Assembly: GCA_012032215.1 (NCBI GenBank)
Contig: JAAURO010000107.1
Location: forward strand, 1-6,291
DNA from: Limnobacter sp.
Lineage (GTDB): Bacteria; Pseudomonadota; Gammaproteobacteria; Burkholderiales; Burkholderiaceae_B
DNA: 6,291 nt
Direction: 5' to 3'
Shown piece by piece: positions 1 through 6,291 of this stretch (positions within the stretch are counted from its first letter, which is position 1; every line of letters begins with the position of its first letter). The notes below the pieces were generated by a model. The model did not search any database and had not been told where the DNA came from. It saw nothing but the letters and a program-made list of their open reading frames with translations. A program made the translations under genes and the position numbers.

Positions 1-363
1 AACAGACATTTCTCCTGAATTGTTTTTCCCCTCCATTGCCCAACAGGGCACAACGCCTAAAAGCCACCACGCACTGCAAAGCCGGGAAGAGTTTCTGGAA
101 CTGTGGAAGGAAGAAACATTTTAGAACATTTTTTCTATCAGTTATCCCAGTCAGTGTCAGAGGGTTTAGCGCAACACAACAACAATTGGGATGATTACTT
201 GCAATCAGCAAAGATCGACAACCCGGGTCAAATGGTGCGGAACCTTTTCCACATCCAGAAAATATTAGAGGAAGAAAGGGAAAGAGTGCTCAAACTGGGG
301 GACACGTTTCCTAAGGAACCTCTGATTAACTTCCCACCTCCCAGCAACCAGTTGAGCAGTTAA
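1..363 (+). CDS. Unrecognised protein, C-terminal part, frame broken once
   Basis: I do not recognise this protein. An open frame runs from the window edge at base 2 and reads TDISPELFFPSIAQQ... to SREEFLELWKEETF, then hits TAG at 122-124. The neighbouring frame continues from the same spot (LEHFFYQLSQS...) to the TAA at 361-363. Adding one T to the T run at 119-122 joins the two into about 120 residues with even, protein-like composition. The start therefore lies outside the window. The GTG at 103, which would give an 86-residue protein, is probably not a real start, since it lacks a well-placed ribosome binding site. The joined piece is soluble and acidic to neutral, with a helical stretch rich in E and R (KILEEERERVLKLG) and a proline-rich tail (PKEPLINFPPPSNQ). 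No signal peptide or membrane segment is visible. The coding call is an inference from the matching frames. Confidence 0.5.
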
Positions 364-700
364 AATAGCGGCAAGCACCCGTTCAACCCCAGCCCGCGAA
401 AACCATGCGCCTCAAGCCGGTGTTTTTTGGGGTGTGCATTTAAAGGCCACGACAAAACTGGACCTAGTCAAAAAAATGGACAGCAGAACGCTCTAAAGGC
501 ATGAAAAGCCAAGTCAAATGATTGAGTTGGAGATGAGCCCCAGAACACCACGCCAACTAACCCCCATTCAATCAGTACGCCCCAGAACACCCTATTTTTG
601 AGAGGCGTACCTAGCCTTGCTCAGGTCAACAGGTTTTGAGCAGAAAGCGGTTTGAGCACGGTTTTGGGGTTGTTGTCGGCGGGACGAGGTCAACAGCCAA
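364..700. other. Intergenic region without a convincing gene
   Basis: About 340 bases between the + strand gene end and the tRNA terminator. Frequent stops in most frames argue against a normal protein gene. The exception is a minus-strand open frame of 40 codons from GTG at 590 to TGA at 468-470, hydrophobic and aromatic (VFWGVLIEWG, later VVFWGSSP), with no Shine-Dalgarno sequence. The segment around 455-485 (TGGAC...ATGGACA) loosely resembles the ends of IS3-family elements, but no transposase remains, so an insertion-sequence scar is only a weak guess. The structured part at 519-610 is listed separately. I see no clear rho-independent terminator for the upstream + strand gene. Confidence 0.4.
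519..610. repeat. Paired inverted repeats with a shared loop motif
   Basis: The 13-base direct repeat GCCCCAGAACACC occurs at 537-549 and 579-591, 42 bases apart. Each copy sits in or at the edge of an inverted repeat. AGTTGG (525-530) pairs with CCAACT (553-558), and GTACGCC (575-581) pairs with GGCGTAC (604-610). Both loops are exactly 22 bases and both contain CCAGAACACC. The first hairpin can extend through TGATTGA (519-525) and TCAATCA (568-574), which share one base with the inner stem, across a bulge on one side. Strand and function are unknown. It could be a structured RNA, a protein-binding array or a mobile-element remnant. The repeats are seen directly; folding is inferred by eye. 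Confidence 0.45.
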
Positions 701-729
701 AAGCAAAAAGCCCCGCGTAGTGCGGGGCT
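701..729 (-). terminator. Rho-independent terminator of the tRNA-Ser unit
   Basis: On the minus strand an 8-bp GC-rich stem (709-716 with 722-729, AGCCCCGC/GCGGGGCT) closes a 5-base loop and is followed by TTTTTGCTTTT. It lies about 45 bases past the tRNA 3' end in the same direction, so it most likely ends the tRNA transcript. The + strand side lacks a T run, which fits minus-strand use. Confidence 0.8.
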
Positions 730-736
730 CCGGGCA

Positions 737-756
737 TGCTCATGGGGCCATGAGCA
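737..756 (-). repeat. Short hairpin in the tRNA 3' trailer
   Basis: TGCTCATG (737-744) and CATGAGCA (749-756) are perfect inverted repeats around a 4-base loop. It sits between the tRNA 3' end (775) and the terminator stem (729). In the tRNA precursor it would form a second 3' trailer stem, which could guide 3' processing. The function is inferred. Confidence 0.45.
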
Positions 757-774
757 AGTTAGTACAGGTAATTT

Positions 775-865
775 TGGCGGAGAGGAAGGGATTCGAACCC
801 TCGATAGGCTATTAACCTATACACGCTTTCCAGGCGTGCGACTTCAACCGCTCATCCACCTCTCC
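775..865 (-). tRNA. tRNA-Ser (anticodon GGA)
   Basis: Read on the minus strand, this folds as a class II tRNA. The acceptor arm GGAGAGG (859-865) pairs with CCTCTCC (779-785), followed by discriminator G and an encoded CCA (775-777). The anticodon stem CACGC/GCGTG encloses the loop CTGGAAA, giving anticodon GGA, which reads UCC and UCU serine codons. The T arm contains GGGTTCGAATCCC. A long variable arm (ATAGG...CCTAT) is the mark of serine tRNAs. Length is 91 bases including CCA. No base looks damaged, and there is no duplicated 3' end to suggest an integrated element. Confidence 0.97.
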
Positions 866-878
866 GGAAAGAAGGCGA

Positions 879-907
879 ATTATAGCCCAACATGGCTGTG
901 TGCTTCC
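879..907 (-). promoter_or_regulatory. Promoter of tRNA-Ser
   Basis: A perfect -10 box TATAAT lies on the minus strand at 884-879. Its end is 13 bases before the tRNA 5' end at 865, which would start transcription a few bases upstream of the mature tRNA. At 17-18 bases further up is only a weak -35 (GGAAGC or TGGAAG). The -10 is followed by TCGCC; a GC-rich discriminator is typical of stable-RNA promoters under stringent control. The symporter gene ends at 943, so the tRNA can be transcribed independently of it. Confidence 0.65.
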
Positions 908-942
908 AGCCCAATGGGCATTATTGGTCAACAATACACAAG

Positions 943-2991
943 CTAAGGCGGCGCCATTCCAGCTTGCAGTTTTTCAGGGTTTTGCAGCACATGCACCACG
1001 GCCTGGGTGCCTGGGTCGGGTTTGCTCAGCGCTGAACCCACCACCATGGCCAGGGCGCCAAGCGGTATGGTAAACAGGCCTGACCCCACTGCCTCCACGG
1101 GCAACCACTGTGCGGGGGCCAACCCAAAAAAGTGGGTTACCGAGGGGTTGGTTGCCAACAGGTACGAGGCCGAGCTTACAAAGCCCACCAATATGGCCCA
1201 CACTGCGCCGGTGCGTGTAGCGCGCGGCCAGAACACGCCCGCCACCAGCGGCACAAACAGGGTAGACCCAGCCAACGCAAAAGCAGCACTTACCAAGTAC
1301 ACAATATTGCCGGGTTTCAGCGAGGTAACCCAGGCTGCCAGCAGGGCCACACTCAGCAGCACAATTTTAGACATGGTGACCCGCTTTTGGGCGGTGGCGC
1401 CTGGCTCCAGAGTTTTGTAGTAAAAATCGTGGGCCACCGAGTTGGAAATGGCCAGCAGCAAACCATCGGCGGTAGACAAGGCTGCGGCCAAACCACCCAC
1501 GGCTATAAGCCCCGACAAAAAGAAGGGAATGGCAGCTATTTCTGGCGAAATAAGCACTAAAATATCTGAACTAAGGCCAATTTCAGCAAACTGCACCACG
1601 CTGTCTGCGTTTACATCGTCCACCCAGGCCAAGCCTTCTGAAACCCGGCCCCACGCTGCCACCCAGTTGGGCAAGTCTTGGTAGTTAAGCCCCACCAGCT
1701 GGCTATACACCACGGCTTTTAGCACCACCGCCAGCCAGGGCGCCATGAGGTAGAGCACCAGAATAAAGCCCAGGGCATACACCACAGACCACCGGGTTTG
1801 TGATGCATTGGGCGTGGTAAAAACCGCACTATCAGGTGTGGCAAGGCCACCGTGCCGCACATCAGGGTAAAGGCAATGGCAAAAAAGCGCAGCGCGGAAG
1901 CGGGTTCGGCCAAAGTGCTTTGCTGCACGTCGAAGTGGGGGGGCACCGGTTTTTGCCGCAGCACATATTCGGCCTGCAGGTTGGCCCAGAGTTTTTTGGC
2001 GGCCAGGGGGGTGGCAGGGTAGCTTTCCAGCGCCTGTTCGGCTTGCTTAATGGCCTGGAACGGTGCGCCGTTGTAGCGGCTGGCTTCGAGTGCCTGCCGC
2101 CTTGCTTCGTAGCCTTCGGCCCAGCTTGCAGGCAGGTTTTTAATCAGTGACTGGTAGTGCTGTGCTTCTTGCAGATATGCGTGGCGCACTTGCTGCTCGG
2201 CAGGGTTTTCAGCGATTTGCTGTTCGCGCAGCTGCACATACTGCACCAGATTAATATCGGATACGCCGCTTTGAATGGCGCCTTGGGCCACCACAAACAG
2301 CACCACGGTAGTAATGCTCATGGCCACAATCATCACAAGGTATTGGGCAACCTGTGTCCAGGTGACTGCGCGCATGCCGCCCAAAAACGAGCACACCAAA
2401 ATGGCGGCCAAACCAAAAAAAACACCAATGCCAAATTCAACGCCGACAAAGCGCGAGGTAATAAGCCCCACGGCGTAAATTTGCGCCACCACGTACACAA
2501 AGGAAATGCACAGGGTTGCCAGCACGCTGACCAGCCTTACCCAGCGGCCTTTGTCGTGGCCGGGGTAACGCAGGGCTAAAAAATCGCCCACGGTGTAGAG
2601 CTGGAATTTGCGCAGGTAGGGGCCACAAACAGGGCTATCAGCACAAGCCACCTGTCCAGCCCACCAGCAGGGCCAGCGCTTCAAAGCCCGAGTAGTACAA
2701 GGTGCCTGCAATGCCCAAAAAAGAGGCGGCGCTCATCCAGTCGGCAGCGGTGGCCATGCCGTTAAATACGCCGGGCACCTGGCGGGCTGCCAGGTAATAC
2801 TCTTCCAAATCGGCAGTGCGGCTTAACAAGCCCACCACGGCATACACAGCCAGGGTGCTGAAAATAAAAAAGTAAGCAATGGATTGCCTGCCCCAACCTT
2901 CGTCCTCAAATATGGCGGCAACGGTAATACCAACCAGCAGTAAAAAAGTAAGCCACGAAAAAAACCGCGTTAATTTGAGAACAAAGCTCAT
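943..2991 (-). CDS. Large sodium:solute symporter, VC_2705 subfamily (frameshifted three times)
   Basis: This is an inner-membrane Na+-coupled transporter of the SSF family, the large-subunit type related to acetate permease ActP. Three frame segments meet near 2641, 2619-2622 (GGGG) and 1819-1823 (AAAAA). Restoring one base at each gives a continuous 683-residue protein. Family marks include NGMATAADWMSAASF around residues 78-92, GWTGG at 111-115, APYLRKF near 124-130, FLGGMRAVTWTQVAQY around 203-218 and GGLAAALSTADGLL at about 500-513. Many hydrophobic membrane segments are visible. Residues about 253-355 form a charged Q/E/A-rich, probably coiled-coil insert, which from memory is usual for betaproteobacterial members. 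It starts 2 bases after the acs stop without a clear Shine-Dalgarno, so it is probably translationally coupled. The pairing with acs suggests acetate or another short monocarboxylate as substrate; this is not proven. No separate small subunit (DUF4212) lies beside it. Confidence 0.88.
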
Positions 2992-2993
2992 GC

Positions 2994-4975
2994 TTACAGG
3001 GTTTTGGTGAGTTGCTCAAGGATAGCGGGGTTTTCCAGGGTGGAGATGTCTTGGGTAATTTCTTCGCCCTTGGCCAGGCTGCGCAGCAATCGCCGCATGA
3101 TTTTGCCGGATCGGGTTTTGGGCAGGTTGTCGCCAAAGCGGATTTCGCGCGGCTTGGCGATGGGGCCAATGTCTTTGCCCACATGGTCGCGCAGGGTTTT
3201 GGCAAATTGCTGCGCCTGTTCGCCTTCGGGCAGTTTGCCCTTGAGCACCACGAAAGCCACTATGGCCTCGCCAGACACATCGTCTGGCCGCCCTACTACA
3301 GCGGCTTCAGCAACCAGTGGGTGCGCCACCAGGGAAGACTCGATTTCCATGGTCCCCAAGCGGTGGCCCGATACATTCAGCACGTCGTCGATACGGCCCA
3401 TGATGGTGAAGTAACCGGTTGTTTTATCGCGTACGGCGCCATCGCCGGCCAAATACAGTGTGCCGCCAAGCTCGGAAGGGAAGTAGCTGTTTTTAAAGCG
3501 ATCCGGGTCGCCGTAGACGGTGCGAATCATGGAGGGCCAAGGTTTTTTAACCACCAATATGCCGCCCTGGCCGTCGGGTAGGTCTTGCCCGGTTTCGTCT
3601 ACCACTGCGGCCAGTATGCCGGGCAAAGGCAGGGTGCACGAACCCGGAACCAGCGGCGTGGCGGCTGGCAGCGGGCTTATCATGTGGCCGCCGGTTTCGG
3701 TTTGCCAGAAGGTGTCTACAATGGGACAGTTTTTACCGCCTACGTGCTCGTGGTACCACATCCAGGCTTCGGGGTTAATGGGTTCGCCCACCGAACCCAG
3801 CAAGCGCAGCGACGACAAATCAAACTGCCTGGGGTGTATATCTGGATTGGAATTCGCGGCCTTAATGAGCGAGCGAATTGCAGTAGGTGCGGTGTAAAAA
3901 ATGGTGGCCTTGTGGGTTTGCACCAATTCCCAGAAACGCCCGGCGTTGGGGTAGGTGGGCACGCCTTCAAATACCAGTTGTGTGGCACCCACGGCCAGAG
4001 GGCCGTAGGTAACGTAGCTGTGGCCGGTTATCCAGCCAATATCGGCGTGCACCAAAACACATCGTGGGGTTGAATGTCGAAAGTCCATTGCATGGTAAGC
4101 ATGGTCCAGAGCAGGTAACCTGCCGAGCTGTGCTGCACACCTTTGGGCTTACCCGTGGAACCCGAGGTGTACAAAATAAACAGGGGATGTTCGGAATCTA
4201 CGGGCGTGGGTTCGCAGGTGTCGCTTTGGTTTTTGAGCAATTCGGCCAAGGAAATGTCGCGCCCCTCTTGCATGGGCACACCATTGCCGGTGCGCTGGTA
4301 AACCACCACGTGCTTTACTTTTTCGCAACCCTCCAGGGCAAGGGCTTCATCCACCATTGCTTTAAGCGGCAGGGTTTTACCCCCACGCACCTGTTGGTCG
4401 GCGGTAAGCACAGCCACGGCACCTACATCCACAATGCGGTCTCGCAGGCTTTTGGCAGAAAACCCGCCAAACACCACCGAGTGCGTAGCGCCTATGCGTG
4501 CGCAGGCCTGCATGGCGGCTATGCCCTCTACGCCCATGGGCATGTAAATAACCACTTTATCGCCTTTTTGAACGCCCAGGCTTTTTAAGCCATTGGCAAA
4601 ACGGCACACCAGTGCCAGCAACTCGGCATAGCTTACTTTGGACACCTTGCCGTCGTCGCTTTCAAAAACAAGTGCCACGCGGCCACCCTGCCCGTTCTGC
4701 ACGTGTTTATCCAGGCAGTTGGCGGACACATTTAGCTGGCCACCGCTAAACCATTCGTAAAAAGGCGCGTTGCTTTGATTGAGCACCTGGGTGAATGGCT
4801 TGGTGAACACCAGGTTTTCCCGGGCGAGCCGGGCCCAGAATCCTTCGTAGTCGGCTTGTGCTTCTTTGCACAGCGCGTGGTAGGCATCCATGGAAGAAAT
4901 GGCCGCTGTGTGTTGCCAGGATGTGCTGGGCGGAAATACACGGGTTTCGTGCAAAGAAGATTCGATGGATGTCAT
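2994..4975 (-). CDS. acs: Acetyl-CoA synthetase (frameshifted once)
   Basis: AMP-forming acetate:CoA ligase, which makes acetyl-CoA from acetate, ATP and CoA through acetyl-AMP in the cytoplasm. The ATG at 4975 ([12 protein letters not shown]) is chosen because AGGAGG lies 6 bases upstream; the open frame itself extends 37 codons further. The frame breaks near 4046, where one base is missing: VFWCT then [11 protein letters not shown] resumes in another frame. Repaired length is 660 aa, normal for Acs. The ATP-binding loop [11 protein letters not shown] is at 269-279 and WQTETGG at 424-430; its Trp matches the one that limits the Salmonella Acs pocket to acetate. The hinge region [15 protein letters not shown] is at 527-541. 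PKTRSGK ends at Lys625, the adenylation lysine that protein acetyltransferases silence in related enzymes. It is the first gene of the operon with the symporter. Confidence 0.96.
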
Positions 4976-4981
4976 GGTATG

Positions 4982-4987
4982 CCTCCT
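4982..4987 (-). promoter_or_regulatory. Ribosome binding site of acs
   Basis: A full AGGAGG on the minus strand lies 6 bases before the ATG at 4975. It fixes the Acs start at MTSIES rather than at the in-frame ATG 37 codons upstream. Confidence 0.85.
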
Positions 4988-5022
4988 GGGTGGATTTTTC
5001 TGCGCGTTTATTGGTAGGATTT

Positions 5023-5041
5023 TGCCAATTGTGGCATGCCA
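5023..5041. promoter_or_regulatory. Possible operator: cluster of TGCCA half-sites in the acs-fumarase intergenic region
   Basis: Within the 217-base divergent region (4976-5192), TGCCA (5023-5027), TGGCA (5032-5036) and TGCCA (5037-5041) form two overlapping inverted repeats. These are TGCCA-N4-TGGCA and the perfect palindrome TGGCATGCCA. They lie about 50-65 bases upstream of the acs start, where a regulator or the -35 region would sit. A -35-like TTGGCA occurs twice on the minus strand, but no good -10 follows at normal spacing. The GG and GC spacing does not fit sigma-54. On the fumarase side only a weak -10-like TAAAAT (5136-5141) is seen. Regulation is inferred. Confidence 0.3.
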
Positions 5042-5192
5042 AAACGTAGCACAGCGCACTTTCTCGGGTTTTAAGCCCTTCCACACAAATTAACGCCAAC
5101 CCACATTTGCATGTTCCTCGCCCCCGCAAAACCCTTAAAATACCGCTTTGTGAATCAACACTTAATGACCACTTAACGGGAGCGGTGCACGT

Positions 5193-6291
5193 ATGGCCAC
5201 CATCAAGCAGGAAGACCTTGTCTCTTCAATCGCCGATGCCTTTCAGTTTATTTCTTACTACCACCCGCTGGATTACATTACTGCTTTGGGCAAGGCCTAC
5301 GACATAGAGCAAAGCCCTGCTGCCAAAGATGCCATTGCGCAAATTCTAACCAACAGCCGCATGTGTGCCGAGGGCAAGCGCCCCATTTGCCAAGACACCG
5401 GCATTTGCGTGGTATTTCTGAAAATCGGCATGAATGTGCAATGGAATGCAAGCTTAAGCATTCAGGAAATGGTAGACGAAGGCGTGCGCCGCGCTTACCT
5501 GAACCCCGACAACAAACTGCGTGCCTCTATTATGCGCGACCCCACCGGCAAACGCACCAACACCCAAGACAACACCCCAGCCGTGGTGCATGTGGAAATG
5601 GTGCCCGGCAACGAGGTGAAAGTAATTTGCGCCGCCAAGGGGGGTGGCTCCGAGAATAAATCCAAGTTTGTCATGCTAAACCCTTCCGACAGCCTGGTGG
5701 ACTGGGTGCTTAAAACCCTGCCTACCATGGGTGCAGGCTGGTGCCCGCCCGGTATGCTGGGCATAGGCGTGGGTGGCACCCCGGAAAAAGCCATGCTGAT
5801 GGCCAAAGAATCGCTGATGGACCCCATCGACATGGCCGAACTCAAAGCGCGCGGCCCCAAAACCCGCGTTGAAGAACTGCGCATTGAATTGCACGACAAG
5901 GTAAACGCCTTGGGCATAGGCGCGCAGGGCTTAGGCGGGCTTACCACCGTGCTGGATGTAAAAATCATGGAATACCCCACCCACGCAGCATCGTTGCCTG
6001 TAGCCATGATTCCCAACTGCGCAGCCACCCGGCATGTGGAATTTCACCTGGATGGCTCTGGGCCTGCCGTACTGGAAACACCCAAGCTGGAAGACTGGCC
6101 AAAGGTAAACTGGGCCCCTGATGTTGAACAATCCAAACGTGTGAATTTAGACACCCTGACCGCCAAAGAAGTAGCCAGCTGGAAGCCTGGCCAAAACCCT
6201 GTTGCTTAACGGCAAAATGCTGACCGGGCGCGATGCCGCACACAAACGCATTGCCGACATGCTGGAAAAAGGGGAAGCACTGCCTGTGGAT
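5193..6291 (+). CDS. fumA: Class I fumarate hydratase, 3' end outside window (frameshifted once)
   Basis: Iron-sulfur fumarase, which interconverts fumarate and malate in the TCA cycle; cytoplasmic and oxygen-sensitive. The ATG at 5193 follows GGGAG at 5178-5182 with 10 bases between. The three cysteines expected to hold the [4Fe-4S] cluster are visible: Cys66 in PICQDTG, Cys184 in GAGWCPPG and Cys276 in IPNCAATRH. GIGAQGLGGLTTVLD at 241-255 is another family block. The frame appears to stop at 6209 (338 aa), but one extra A in the AAAA run at 6193-6196 explains this. Removing it continues as LLLNGKMLTGRDAAHKRI to the window end, 366 codons in all. Class I single-chain fumarases are about 500 aa, so roughly the last quarter lies beyond the edge. 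The gene is divergent from acs. The symbol follows common use; fumB would describe the same family. Confidence 0.95.

Noticed and set aside
1..19. Minus-strand start ATGTCTGTT preceded by AGGAG, suggesting a divergent gene leaving the window
   Set aside because: Spacing from AGGAG to ATG is only 2 bases, and the same bases are better explained as coding on the + strand in the repaired first gene.
775..865. tRNA-Ser as an integration site for a mobile island
   Set aside because: No integrase gene and no second copy of the tRNA 3' end are visible in the window.
903..930. Terminator for the acs-symporter operon (CCCAATGGGC / CCAAT...ATTGG)
   Set aside because: Stems are only 4-5 bp and no T run follows on the minus strand.
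1007..1684. Several + strand open frames opposite the symporter
   Set aside because: They are antisense shadows of a clear SSF family gene, with no family features or ribosome binding sites of their own.
5018..5045. Sigma-54 promoter upstream of acs (TGGCA ... TTGGCA)
   Set aside because: The GG and GC elements are about 15 bases apart rather than the required 10-11, so the -24/-12 pattern is not met.
5144..5160. FNR- or CRP-like site (TTTGTGAATCAA) before the fumarase
   Set aside because: Only one half-site resembles the consensus; the second half is absent at the correct spacing.
5495..6243. Minus-strand open frames of 66-177 aa opposite the fumarase
   Set aside because: They overlap conserved fumarase sequence fully and have biased shadow-like composition.

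Overview
The window reads as chromosomal DNA of a betaproteobacterium, most likely in Burkholderiales. The clues are the symporter subtype with its long charged insert, the Acs and class I fumarase sequences, and moderate-to-high GC with GCC/GGC-rich codons. Genus cannot be fixed from sequence alone. It is mainly a central-metabolism locus; I found no phage, CRISPR, toxin-antitoxin or defence system.

Layout. (1) Positions 1-363, + strand: the 3' end of an unrecognised protein gene, with its reading frame broken once. (2) Positions 364-700: no convincing gene. It holds two neighbouring inverted repeats whose 22-base loops carry the same motif, plus a 40-codon minus-strand open frame over the same bases. 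(3) Positions 701-907, minus strand: a complete tRNA-Ser(GGA) unit with promoter, tRNA with encoded CCA, a downstream hairpin and a terminator. (4) Positions 943-4975, minus strand: a two-gene operon, acs (acetyl-CoA synthetase) followed 2 bases later by a large sodium:solute symporter of the VC_2705 type. (5) Positions 4976-5192: divergent intergenic region with a cluster of TGCCA/TGGCA half-sites. (6) Positions 5193-6291, + strand: class I [4Fe-4S] fumarate hydratase, cut by the window edge.

The genes fit together as carboxylate assimilation. The symporter probably brings in acetate or a similar monocarboxylate, Acs activates it to acetyl-CoA, and fumarase is a TCA-cycle step that oxidises the product.

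The most striking property is that every protein gene is interrupted by single-base frameshifts: six in 6.3 kb. They lie near 119-122, 1819-1823, 2619-2622, 2641, 4046 and 6193-6196. Five are missing bases and one is an extra base, mostly in short homopolymers. Restoring one base each gives full-length, motif-complete proteins (683 aa symporter, 660 aa Acs). This pattern fits residual indel errors in the read or assembly far better than biological decay. The annotation below therefore gives the repaired genes.
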